Of a stretch of DNA of 64,000 nucleotides, positions 37,549-45,980 are shown in pieces. The position numbers were made by a program, and so were the translations under genes. The stretch's first letter is position 1. Each line of letters begins with the position of its first letter. Source of the stretch: Bacteroides sp. CAG:545 (GTDB taxonomy: Bacteria; Bacteroidota; Bacteroidia; Bacteroidales; UBA932); assembly GCA_000432515.1 (NCBI GenBank), contig HF996009.1, positions 25,003 to 89,002 on the forward strand, in the 5' to 3' direction. The notes under the pieces were generated by a model. It did no database searches and was not told the origin of the DNA. It was given only the letters and a program-made list of their open reading frames with translations.

Positions 37549-38226
37549 ATGAAAACTCATAATGGACTAATAATCGTATGCTTGACGATACTGCTATCTA
37601 CAGTTCTTTTTACTTCTTGTCACAAATGGTTTCCTCATAATTATGAATATGGGATGTCATTCGAGATTGATGGAGTTGATTTTGAGGTGGAGTCAACTTA
37701 CAATAGCACAGGGCTTTGTCTATTCGATACAATGCCGAGAATTGTAGGAACTCAAATGCGGTTGTATTGGTTCTTGCCGTCAGGTTCTAATCCGATGTCT
37801 GGAGTAGCTTATTATCGTATGAATAAGGAACAATATTCGTCAGACGTCGTAAAGGCATGCTGTCCGGCAAGAGTTGAGTTGCGTTTTGATGCGGGGAAAG
37901 AATTCCGCAAGGTCCGTAATGCAGAAGTTATTATTCCGTCAACTGGCAGCTTGACGCTTCTTGGAAAGTTTGCTGATTTGTCGGAAGTTGATTTTTCTCA
38001 AAGCCAAGAGGTTGAGAATTATGCGTTTAAGAGTGATGCTCTTGTCTCTTGCGAAGTTGCTTCTTTTGATGCAGGCTATTTTAAATTGGAGAGCTGTGAC
38101 GTGGATGCCAACGGAAGAGGTACATATGAAGGCAGTTTTGATCTTACATTCAAGGTGGACTTAAATGGCGTTCAACGAGAGGTTCATCTTCAGAATGGTC
38201 ATTTCTATAGCCGCAAAAAAGAATAA
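37549..38226 (+). CDS. AT-rich lipoprotein of unknown function
   Basis: The frame opens at 37522, inside the preceding gene's end, but the ATG at 37549 starts a clean lipoprotein signal (ILLSTVLFTSCHKW), giving 225 residues. The body is beta-rich: YGMSFEIDGVDFEVES, MRLYWFLPSGSN, then GRGTYEGSFDLTFKVDLNG near the end, as in domains of unknown function that bind calcium or sugars in Bacteroidota lipoproteins. I cannot name it. It is the last gene of the AT-rich block, 41 bases before a gene with normal composition. Confidence 0.65.
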   Translation: MKTHNGLIIVCLTILLSTVLFTSCHKWFPHNYEYGMSFEIDGVDFEVESTYNSTGLCLFDTMPRIVGTQMRLYWFLPSGSNPMSGVAYYRMNKEQYSSDVVKACCPARVELRFDAGKEFRKVRNAEVIIPSTGSLTLLGKFADLSEVDFSQSQEVENYAFKSDALVSCEVASFDAGYFKLESCDVDANGRGTYEGSFDLTFKVDLNGVQREVHLQNGHFYSRKKE

Positions 38227-38267
38227 TGGCTTGAATTGGAAATTCATATAATTTAATATAATAAAAG

Positions 38268-39008
38268 ATGAAAAAGATTCTTTATCCCGTATGTGTGGCG
38301 GCGGCTGTGCTGTTCGGCGCGGTGTCTTGTCAGAAAGATGCCCCGGCCGTGGACAACACCCCGTCTGTGATTTCTCCGGATGACGGCACTGACGAAGAGC
38401 CTGAGCCGGACCCGAGCGAACTGCTGCCGATCAAGATTGACGCGGATTTTTCAGATTGGGATGCACTCGACGCGTCCAAAGTTGCGGAGACCGTATGTGC
38501 GGAGGATGCGAAATGGAAGGCTCTCAAGAAGATGAGAGTATATGCCAATGACGACTATATCTGGATGTATTTCGAACTTGACGAATCCATGCTCAAGACG
38601 GATGCCGGCGCGGTCCTCAATGTTTTCTTCAATGCTGACAATGACCCTTCTACCGGAGGGAATCCGCTCGGTGAACATCTCGGGAACGACGTGGACTACA
38701 TGCTTCAGGGATATTGTTATCAGCCGGGTGGCTACTCATCGTGGAGTCCTACATTCTGGCAATACAGCGGCAAAGTCGGTGCTGTCGAATGGAAATGGGA
38801 TAACATTTCCGCTTCAGGTATCGGCAGCGGCAGCGGAAAGGCAGGGAAATATGAACTTCAGATCATACGTCTGATGATGGACGTGCCATTTGCGGACACA
38901 TTTACGGTGGGCGTTGACCTTCAGCAGAATTGGATAAGCTCTGGAGTGCTTCCTAATGCGAAAGGCGGCGCAGCCGAGAAACTTGCAGTTACAATCGACA
39001 AGAAATAA
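38268..39008 (+). CDS. CBM9/DOMON-like lipoprotein
   Basis: A 246-residue lipoprotein (AVSCQKDAP, Cys21) with a Pro/Asp/Glu linker. The domain starts IKIDADFSDWDALDAS, continues DDYIWMYFELD and LNVFFNADNDPSTGG, and ends KLAVTIDKK, matching the lipoproteins encoded at 32380 and 33255. The return of normal GC content and of this family after the AT-rich block indicates that it once continued directly from that operon. Probable surface glycan-binding protein. Confidence 0.7.
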   Translation: MKKILYPVCVAAAVLFGAVSCQKDAPAVDNTPSVISPDDGTDEEPEPDPSELLPIKIDADFSDWDALDASKVAETVCAEDAKWKALKKMRVYANDDYIWMYFELDESMLKTDAGAVLNVFFNADNDPSTGGNPLGEHLGNDVDYMLQGYCYQPGGYSSWSPTFWQYSGKVGAVEWKWDNISASGIGSGSGKAGKYELQIIRLMMDVPFADTFTVGVDLQQNWISSGVLPNAKGGAAEKLAVTIDKK

Positions 39009-39016
39009 TATGTGCT

Positions 39017-40426
39017 ATGAAAGCTAAAGGATACATTTACACCCTCTGTGCCCTGTCATTCGCCTGTGTACTGAACTGCGGATGCGATAAGGAACCTGTC
39101 CTCACCAGGGAAGCGGAAACAGTGACATACAGACCGTCAAAAACCAATTTCTGCAATCCCGAGAGAGGATATTATTCCCAATATACTGTAAGATTCAACA
39201 GCGGCAAGATGCCTAAGGCGATTTCTTCATCGGTGATTTCATTGAACCGCAGAAGTTGTCAGACATTGACATTGAGCATGTTCTATCTCACTGATTTTAT
39301 GGAAGGCGACATCAGTGCGGCAGCTCTCGACATCATTCGCCAGAGCTTTCAGGCACATCGTGATGCCGGCATGAAAACCATCGTGCGCTTTGCCTACAAG
39401 GACAATAACGATGAGGCATCCAAGCCGTATGACCCGGAAGTGGACATCGTTCTCCGCCACGTGGCGCAGCTCAAACCTATACTTCAGGAATACAGCGACA
39501 TCATCCTTGTTCTCCAGGCCGGTTTCTGCGGCTCGTGGGGAGAATGGGCTTATACGACACATTTTAACCAGAGCCTTAGCAACTCTGCCGCATACGAACC
39601 TCGCAGGAAGCTCATATACGCCCTGTTGGATGCAATGCCTAAGGACAGGCAGGTTGCAGTCCGTACACCAATGCTGAAGTTCGGCCTGTTCAAGACCAAG
39701 TTGCGTGATACTATAACTGTAGAGACAGCTTATGACGGCTCGGACCTCTCACGTATAGCCGGACACAATGACTGCTTCATCTCAAGTGGCTCTGACTGGG
39801 GAACTTACGGCAGCAACAAGGACCGTGCCCTCTGGAAGGCCGAGACCGCCTACACGATTATGGGTGGCGAGACCTGCTCCGGCGACGCGACTTACTGCGC
39901 CTGCTCACTTTCAATCGAGGCGATGGAGGACTACCACTGGACCTACCAGAACCGCGGCTACCACAGCGGCACTTTCAAGGTCTGGGAGGCAGGTCAATGT
40001 ATGGATGAAATCTCGATGAGGCTCGGCTACCGCTTCGTGCTCGACAAGGCAGATTTCTACTCCGATTTCAAGGCAGGAACGAACTTGACTGTGTCAATGT
40101 CGATCAAGAACGAAGGTTTCGCGGCTCTGGCCAATCCTCGTGGACTTGAATTCATCATCGTGGATCCTGAGACGGGCGAGAAAAGTGTCTATAAATCCAA
40201 TATCGACCCACGTCGCTGGGCAGCAGGTCGTGTATCGGAAGTTACTGAAACACTTCATCTTCCGTCCACTCTCCAGACCGGCCACAAGTATGCCCTCTAT
40301 CTGAATCTTCCAGATGCCCGTGCAACTCTCCACGACAATCCGCTCTACAGTATCCGCCTGGCGAACATGAAACTCTGGGAAGAATCCACCGGATACAACA
40401 AGCTCTGCGACTTCATCGCGAAGTAG
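39017..40426 (+). CDS. DUF4874/DUF4832 lipoprotein (third paralogue)
   Basis: A 469-residue lipoprotein (NCGCDKEP, Cys23) starting 8 bases after the CBM9-like gene. It keeps the family pattern: NPERGYYSQYTVRF, MKTIVRFAYKDNND, LQAGFCGSWGEWAYTTH with Glu176 in the GEW motif, GGETCSGDATYCACS, GYRFVLDKADFY and LPDARATLHDNPLYSIRLA. It is more distant than the tandem pair at 24262 and 25762. The Glu and the Cys pairs are conserved in all three, which suggests they matter for fold or function. Function unknown. Confidence 0.75.
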   Translation: MKAKGYIYTLCALSFACVLNCGCDKEPVLTREAETVTYRPSKTNFCNPERGYYSQYTVRFNSGKMPKAISSSVISLNRRSCQTLTLSMFYLTDFMEGDISAAALDIIRQSFQAHRDAGMKTIVRFAYKDNNDEASKPYDPEVDIVLRHVAQLKPILQEYSDIILVLQAGFCGSWGEWAYTTHFNQSLSNSAAYEPRRKLIYALLDAMPKDRQVAVRTPMLKFGLFKTKLRDTITVETAYDGSDLSRIAGHNDCFISSGSDWGTYGSNKDRALWKAETAYTIMGGETCSGDATYCACSLSIEAMEDYHWTYQNRGYHSGTFKVWEAGQCMDEISMRLGYRFVLDKADFYSDFKAGTNLTVSMSIKNEGFAALANPRGLEFIIVDPETGEKSVYKSNIDPRRWAAGRVSEVTETLHLPSTLQTGHKYALYLNLPDARATLHDNPLYSIRLANMKLWEESTGYNKLCDFIAK

Positions 40427-40536
40427 CGTGATGCTGAAAGCGTCGCCGGTGTCTTTTTGGTAACCTTTTTTGGTAACCTTTTTTCAGGACGGCACATTCG
40501 GTGCAACCTGTAAATGACTGATAGATAAGTGTTTAA

Positions 40537-40575
40537 CGCTTTTCAGAGTTGAGAAAATGCCAACTCTGAAAAGCG
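40537..40575. terminator. Bidirectional terminator-like hairpin between convergent genes
   Basis: A perfect 15-bp inverted repeat (40537-40551 with 40561-40575) with a 9-base loop, extended by near-matching TTTA/TAAA flanks. It lies between the DUF4832 gene (plus) and GH95 (minus). Two copies of GGTAACCTTTTTT sit just before it (about 40459-40483). Confidence 0.7.
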
Positions 40576-40589
40576 CTAAATCGTTGTGA

Positions 40590-40789
40590 TACAGGGTTTT
40601 ACGTGGTGCGCCCCTATCACCCCGTACACGTTATCGTCCTCCATCCACGTACACGTTACCGTCCTTCATCCTTGTTTTCAGCCCTGTTCATCAGATTCGT
40701 CTCGCGGCCCCGTTCACCTCAACCGTTCTCCGTACACGTTTTCAGCTCTGTTCACCGGATTCGTCTCCGAAACCGTCCTCCGTCCCCGT
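40590..40789. repeat. Degenerate C-rich repeats in the convergent gap
   Basis: This gene-free stretch carries loosely repeated CGTACACGTT and CCGTTCACC elements and a 30-base near-repeat at 40674 and 40738 (period 64, a few mismatches). It looks like decayed repeats. I see no supported gene. Confidence 0.5.
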
Positions 40790-41533
40790 TCACCTTCCGA
40801 ATCGTATCGTCACGCTTTCGCCGCTTCGGACGCTGAGGTGAACGAAACCTGAGGAGTCGGTAGGGAACTCATTGCCGTAAAGATCCCGTGCAATGCTTCC
40901 TGCCGGCACCTTCAGAACCACCGAGTTCCGTCCGCCTGCCGTGACAGTGCCACCATCGTCCGTACTAGCCGTGGTCAGTCCATCCGTCGCGGCAGAACCC
41001 TTGGCCATCGCACCTGAGCTCCTGCCGCATGCCATCAAGTCACCTGCTTCCACGGAATTTACTCCGTCACTCGCGCCCGAATATGGTCCGTCCATCGCGG
41101 CGCCACCATCGCCACTCGCAACCGAATCTGGACCATCCGTCACGGCAGAACCCTTGGCCATCGCGCCTGAACTCCTGCCGCACTCCATCAACTCACCTGC
41201 TTCCACGGAATTTACTCCGCCACTCGCACCCGAATCTGGTCCGTCCATCGCAGCACCACCATCGCCACTCGCAACCGAGCCTCCGCCACGTTCACCAGCA
41301 TGGAGCGGCAGGCCTGTGATGGTCACCTGCTCCACGCGCGAATCATTCCAGTTGAAATCCACGGACACATTCCCCCTGGCCCTGAGGCCTCTTGCACTGC
41401 CGCTTCTCCACCCGGACGGTAGGGCAGGGAGTAGGGCTATGTATCCGTCCTGACTCTGGAGCAGCATCTCGGTTATGCCGGACGTGCCCCCGAAATTGCC
41501 GTCTATCTGGAACGGCGGATGCGAGCAGAACAA
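40790..41533 (-). pseudogene. GH95 C-terminal part, separated by a frameshift
   Basis: This frame continues the GH95 sense: it begins in FCSHPPFQIDGNFGGTSGI, the conserved family stretch that normally follows the end of the upstream frame, then LLQSQDGYIALLPALPSGW and the C-terminal sandwich (VTIRFGR end). Into the sandwich is inserted a Gly/Ala/Ser-rich region made of two 51-residue near-identical units. The fragment has no start of its own worth believing. It is joined to the main frame if the 5-bp duplication at 41586-41595 is reduced to one copy. Confidence 0.8.
40981..41286. repeat. In-frame 153-bp tandem duplication in GH95
   Basis: Two units of 153 bases (51 codons), 40981-41133 and 41134-41286, differ at few positions. 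On the minus strand each encodes a Gly/Ala/Ser/Asp-rich block with SGAMAKGSA and VNSVEAG. Confidence 0.85.
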
Positions 41534-43686
41534 GTTAGGGAAAGTGCCGCTGAACTGCTCCAGATGCAGATTGCCCTTGTAATATGGTATGGTATAGATA
41601 ACGTATCTATCTCACTGTACCTCAAGGCCGGAGCCAGAAGCGCCTTCAGCAGTTTCAGGGCATGGTCACCGTCACCGAGCCTCGCATAGAAATTGATCTT
41701 CCAGGCCCTGCTCCATCCCGTGCCTTCGTCGCCCCTGACCTTCAGAGTGTTACGGCAGGCCTCGGCGAGCTCCGGTGACCGTAGAGTACTGATGGAATTG
41801 CCGGGATGCAGCCCGTACAGATGAGAGACATGCCTGTGCTGAGGCTCCACTTCAGCATACTCCTCAAGCCACTCCATCAGCCGTCCACGGGAATCCACCC
41901 TCATAGGCGGAAACCGCTTCGTCGCAGCTGCGAGACTGTCAGAAAAATCCTTGTCAATGCCGAGAATCCCGGCTGCGGCAGACGTCGATGAAAACAGCTC
42001 CCCGAGCAGCTGGACATCCATTGTCGGCCCCATGCAGATACTCGTCGCAATAGAGTCTTTCCCGCACCAGAAAGCGTTCTCCGGAGAAGAACTTGGCGCA
42101 GTGACAAGCCATTGATGTACAGGCTCTTCCACCAGAGTTGACAAGAAAAATCTCGCGGCTCCCCTCATTATCGGATATGCCCTTTTCAGGAAATCCTTGT
42201 CGAGAGTGTAACGGTAATGGTCCCAGAGATGGGCGCAAAGCCAGGCCCCGCCGGTATTGGTCGCGCCCCACGACGGATGCTCGCCCGGAGCAGTATAATT
42301 CCACACATTGGTCATCATGTGCAGCACCCAGCCCTCTGCCTCACTTCCGTAGAAACACTTGGCGCTCTCATGCCCGGACGGAACCAGCCGTTCCATCATG
42401 GACATCAGCGGCTGGACAAACTCACTCAGACCGACCTGCTCCATCGGCCAATAGTTCATCTGGATATTTATATTCGTGTGATAATCACCGTTCCACGGCG
42501 TGCTCGTACCGTCCGCCCACAGCCCCTGAAGATTCGGAGGAAGCGACCCCGGCCTCGTACTGCTTATGAAAAGGTAACGCCCATAGTTCCAGTACAATAC
42601 CGCAAGTCCCGGAGCCAGACTCCCGCTGTCCGAAGAGGCAGCTTTCCGGAGTCGTTCATCAGTCGCCAGCGCATCGTCATCGCACTCCTCAAGATAAATC
42701 CCTGCCCTTCCGTAAAGCTCGCCATGTGCTGCTATGTGGCCGGAACTCAACTCGTTATAATTCTTACGGACCGCCGCGTCAAGCAGGCTGTCGCAGAAAC
42801 TCACATACCTCTCGCCGGGAAATATGGTCCCCTCCGCAGAATACGAAGTAGCGGCAGAAATGATCAATGTAGCTTCGCTAGCTCCTGTCAATGTTATTGC
42901 CCCGTCGCTGTACACTGCCTTGCCGTCAGAAGAGGCGACCGTCATCGACACCTTATAGCTTATACCTTTCTTGCCAGGAATACCGCTCTCAAGACTGCCC
43001 TCAAGCGTGGCTGCATGCGCCTTCCTGCGTCCGCATTTCTTGTGCTCAACCCCTGCAGCAGCATTTTCCTGTCGGCTCAGCACCGCCTTGAATGACAATG
43101 CTCCCTTTTCGGAAGAAGTAAGCCGCAGCACCATCACGTCATCAGCCCTCGATGCGAAGAACTCCTTGCTGTAACGGATGCCGTCCACGATAAAAGAACT
43201 TCTCGCAACTCCTTCATCCATAATCAGTTCGCGGATATATTCCACAGGTTGTAAATCCGGCCCGCAACCGTCATTGACAGGAAAATCATAGTCAATGTCC
43301 AGCGCGCCGAGAGTCTGATAGGTCCCGTACCTGGCATCTGAGACCTCTTTCCGCGGCAGAAACCGCTCGTACATAAGCGCCTGGGCCTCAGCGTTTTTCC
43401 CCTCGAACAGCAGACTCCTTATCTCAGGCAGGTAGGAAGCCGCCTCAGGATTACGGTAGTCGGCCTCGCAGCCGCTCCACATGGAAATCTCATTGAGCGT
43501 AATGTGCTCATGGCGGGTCCCGCTGTCGGTCATCAGTCCCAGCCGGCCGTTCCCGAGCGGCAGAGTCTCCTCCCAGATCTTGGCAGGACGCCGGTAGAAC
43601 AATCTGTCTTCAGTACCTGTGGCATTGGCCAAACTGCCCAGAACCAGGCAGACGGATGCGCACAAAAGCATATTGCCCACTTTCAT
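41503..43686 (-). pseudogene. GH95 alpha-L-fucosidase, main part, disrupted by a 5-bp duplication
   Basis: The start at 43686 shares ATGA with the miaA stop and opens a signal peptide (MLLCASVCLVLGSLANA). The N-terminal GH95 sandwich follows (FYRRPAKIWEETLPLGNGRLG), then the catalytic barrel with LPPNLQGLWADGTSTPWNGD, YHTNINIQMNYWPMEQVGLSE (the Asn-x-Asn catalytic region) and HRHVSHLYGLHPGNS. After LSIP the frame goes wrong at a tandem GGTAT pair (41586-41595, plus strand) and ends about 30 residues later. One GGTAT copy fewer reads SIPYYKGNLHLEQFSG and continues into the downstream fragment, giving about 963 residues with the repeat insert. GH95 enzymes mostly remove alpha-1,2-fucose, as on H-type glycans. 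Confidence 0.85.
41586..41595. repeat. 5-bp tandem duplication breaking GH95
   Basis: GGTATGGTAT: two copies of a 5-bp unit exactly where the GH95 frame is lost. One copy restores the conserved family sequence. Confidence 0.9.
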
Positions 43687-44543
43687 AACTCGATCCATTT
43701 TACGTCAGAATATCTTTTCCACCAGGTAAGCTGCTTCTTGGCATAATGTCTGGTATTCCGCTGAATCAGCCTTACAGCCTCGTCCAATGATGTTTTTCCG
43801 TCGATGTAATCGAACATTTCCTTGTACCCCACAGTCTGCAGAGCCGGCAGATCCCGACATGGCAGCAGACTGCGTACCTCATCCTCGAGCCCTGCATTGA
43901 CCATAGCCGTAACACGCTCATTGATACGGCTATACAGAACTTCTCTCGGTCGCGTGAGGCAGATTTTCTCTATCTCGAAATCCCGCTTTTTCGGCTCACG
44001 GAGCTTGAACTCGGTGAACGAGCGCCCCGATATCATGATGGTCTCCAGCGCCCTGACCACCCTCTGTCCGTTGTGGATGTCTATGGCTTCCCACGCCTTC
44101 GGGTCCATTCTGCGCAGTTCCTCTGCCAATGCACCGACACCCTCAGTCTTGACCCTCTGCGTAAGCTCTTCCCTCAGCTCGGGAGGCGGAACAGGCAGAC
44201 AGTCCAGACCATTGCATATCGCGTCGATATAAAAGCCTGAACCTCCGCACATTACAAGTGTCTCATGCCCCTCGCTGAAAAGTCTGTCAATGAGAGCCAG
44301 AGCATCTATTTCATATTGGCCGGAGGAATATGGCTCGGTAACGTGGATGCTATGGATAAAATAATGCTTCACAGCGGCTAACTGCGAAGCATCAGGGACA
44401 GCAGTCCCAATAGTCATTTCCTTGTATATCTGTCTCGAATCGCAGGAAATCACCGGAGAACCGTATTTGAGGGCGGCTTCGATGCAGAAGTCGGTTTTAC
44501 CTACGGCCGTGGGTCCGGTAATTATGACAAGCTTCCTGCCCAT
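43683..44543 (-). CDS. miaA: tRNA dimethylallyltransferase
   Basis: A 286-residue cytoplasmic enzyme that adds a dimethylallyl group to A37 of tRNAs reading UNN codons. It begins with the P-loop IITGPTAVGKTDFC, then SCDSRQIYKEMTIGTA, the FIHSIHVTEPYSSGQYE region, GGSGFYIDAICNGLD and NGQRVVRALE, and ends with QTVGYKEMFDYIDG and RNTRHYAKKQLTWWKR, all conserved in MiaA. Length is typical. Its stop overlaps the GH95 start, so a housekeeping gene and a catabolic gene appear coupled. The pRiA4b-like gene ends 18 bases upstream. Confidence 0.96.
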   Translation of the reverse strand: MGRKLVIITGPTAVGKTDFCIEAALKYGSPVISCDSRQIYKEMTIGTAVPDASQLAAVKHYFIHSIHVTEPYSSGQYEIDALALIDRLFSEGHETLVMCGGSGFYIDAICNGLDCLPVPPPELREELTQRVKTEGVGALAEELRRMDPKAWEAIDIHNGQRVVRALETIMISGRSFTEFKLREPKKRDFEIEKICLTRPREVLYSRINERVTAMVNAGLEDEVRSLLPCRDLPALQTVGYKEMFDYIDGKTSLDEAVRLIQRNTRHYAKKQLTWWKRYSDVKWIEL

Positions 44544-44561
44544 TGAAAGGTCAATGAACGG

Positions 44562-45188
44562 TTAGAACAGGAGTTCCTCTGATCCGTCATAAACCTCATC
44601 GCTGTCCTCTGCGATGGATGACTTGAGATCATCCTCCTCATCCTCCTCGTCGTCATCATCATCATCGATAGGGTCAATATCGTCAATGTCATCTGCGTCA
44701 TCTGCATCCTTCTCTGCCTTGTCCTCTTTTGCCATAAGCGATTCGCCAGGCAGATGTCTCTGCTCATCCGGAAGATCCTCGTAAGCCACATATCCGTTCT
44801 CGAACTCCACCGGATTAGGACCTTTGCTCTCAACCAGTGCAGGATAAGTCCTTCCCGGCTCCTCTTCCACCTCACCTTCGAATGTGACGATCACGCTCTT
44901 CCTGTCAGTGACATCATAGAAATAGGTGAATCTGGCAATGCCCCTGTTTACTGTTTCCTCTACCGTTACTTCGTCCACAGCGCCTGCGCCCAGGTCGAAC
45001 ATTCCGTAGCGGGCCACCAGATTTCCGTTTTCATCGAGCCCCTTGAACTGTATAAGCTGGTCGTGAGAGAAATCCATATCATCCCTCATCCTTTTGTGAA
45101 AATCATATAAAGTCGTCGTTGACTTCAATTCGTAAACGCGGGCGAACCCTTTAATCCCCGGAAGGGATACACGATACCTGAGAATCAT
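44562..45188 (-). CDS. Plasmid pRiA4b ORF-3-like protein with acidic tail
   Basis: I place the start at 45188, where the recognisable domain begins (MILRYRVSLPGIKGFARVYELK); an in-frame upstream ATG would add 43 residues that overlap the divergent promoter. The 208-residue protein has the pRiA4b ORF-3-like pattern (TTTLYDFHKRMRDDMDF, FDLGAGAVDEVTVEET, ARFTYFYDVTDR) and a very acidic C terminus with a run of Asp and Glu from about residue 160. The domain is widespread but of unknown function. The family is also called the IS1096 passenger TnpR-like group, but no transposase is nearby. It stands upstream of miaA in the same direction. Confidence 0.75.
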   Translation of the reverse strand: MILRYRVSLPGIKGFARVYELKSTTTLYDFHKRMRDDMDFSHDQLIQFKGLDENGNLVARYGMFDLGAGAVDEVTVEETVNRGIARFTYFYDVTDRKSVIVTFEGEVEEEPGRTYPALVESKGPNPVEFENGYVAYEDLPDEQRHLPGESLMAKEDKAEKDADDADDIDDIDPIDDDDDDEEDEEDDLKSSIAEDSDEVYDGSEELLF

Positions 45189-45223
45189 AAATGCTAGTCT
45201 AATAAAAATTGCTTCAACCGCCC

Positions 45224-45231
45224 CAAAGTTA
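45224..45231 (-). promoter_or_regulatory. Minus-strand -7 element for the pRiA4b-like gene
   Basis: The minus strand reads TAACTTTG here, a match to TAnnTTTG, giving a leader of about 30 bases to the start at 45188. No clear TTG is seen at the expected upstream distance. Confidence 0.45.
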
Positions 45232-45249
45232 CAAAATATTTCCGTTCCG

Positions 45250-45280
45250 TTGCATAATAATCCGCTTTTAACTAAATTTG
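45250..45280 (+). promoter_or_regulatory. Promoter of the YigZ-family gene, possibly leaderless
   Basis: TTG at 45250-45252 and TAAATTTG at 45273-45280 are 20 bases apart. The ATG at 45286 is only 6 bases after the -7 element, so the transcript would start at or next to the start codon. Confidence 0.65.
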
Positions 45281-45285
45281 AGCCT

Positions 45286-45909
45286 ATGGAAAAGAACATT
45301 GACCCTATCTGCGACACTTACAAGAGCATTGCGGCTCCTGCCGAAGGACTCTTCAAGGACAACGGCAGCAGGTTCATCGCATTGGCCTATCCTGTCGAGA
45401 CGGTCGAGCAGATAAGGGAAATTGTCAGTTCTTTGAAAAAGGAGTATCACGATGCGCGGCATCATTGCTATGCCTATCGTCTTGGCTATAAGGGAGATGT
45501 GTTCCGGGCCAATGATGACGGCGAACCTTCGTCTTCAGCGGGACGTCCGATTCTCGGGCAGATTGATTCCAATTGTTTGAGCGACATATTGATAGTGGTG
45601 GTGCGGTATTTCGGCGGCATCAAGCTCGGCATACCGGGACTGATACGCGCGTACAAGAGCTCATCTGCGGATGCATTGGCCCATGCCGAGATCATAACCA
45701 AAACAGCGACAAGGCATTACAGGCTTTCGTTCGGCTATATGGAAATGAACGGGGTGATGAAGATAGTGAAGGATATGGGGCTTGAGCAGAGCGGCCAGGC
45801 TTTCGGCAATGAATGCGGCATTGACCTGAAAGTGCGTCTTTCCGCGGTGGATGATTTCGAGAAGCGAGTAGGGAACGTGGAGGGCTGCAGGATGGAAATT
45901 TTGGAGTGA
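45286..45909 (+). CDS. YigZ/IMPACT-family protein
   Basis: The ATG at 45286 (MEKNIDPICDTYKSI) is the family-consistent start; the frame opens 36 bases earlier but that lies in the promoter. The 207-residue product has the UPF0029/IMPACT core: GSRFIALAYPVETVEQI, ARHHCYAYRLG, NDDGEPSSSAGRPILGQI and VVRYFGGIKLGIPGLIRAY, then a ferredoxin-like C-terminal domain. The family is conserved in bacteria; eukaryotic IMPACT binds Gcn1, while the bacterial role is unclear (proline dipeptidase or translation regulation have been proposed). Single gene with its own promoter. Confidence 0.9.
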   Translation: MEKNIDPICDTYKSIAAPAEGLFKDNGSRFIALAYPVETVEQIREIVSSLKKEYHDARHHCYAYRLGYKGDVFRANDDGEPSSSAGRPILGQIDSNCLSDILIVVVRYFGGIKLGIPGLIRAYKSSSADALAHAEIITKTATRHYRLSFGYMEMNGVMKIVKDMGLEQSGQAFGNECGIDLKVRLSAVDDFEKRVGNVEGCRMEILE

Positions 45910-45980
45910 CCAGACACTCTTCATATAAGAACTTAATAATGCGGCTTTTCTGGTGCGGCCGTCTGAAATGATTGTGCATT

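Noticed and set aside
34121..38226. Mobile element carrying the AT-rich block
   Set aside because: No transposase, integrase, terminal inverted repeats or target duplication could be found by eye, so I list only a compositional insert.
40440..40790. CRISPR-like array in the repeat-rich gap
   Set aside because: Repeats are degenerate, irregularly spaced and few; there are no cas genes.
40893..41453. Long open frames on the plus strand opposite GH95
   Set aside because: They mirror the repetitive GH95 insert, have Pro/Ser/Ala-rich composition and no start signal or domain; they are shadows of the 153-bp repeats.
44562..45188. Insertion sequence remnant suggested by the pRiA4b/IS1096-passenger name
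   Set aside because: The family is widespread as a stand-alone gene and no IS features are nearby.
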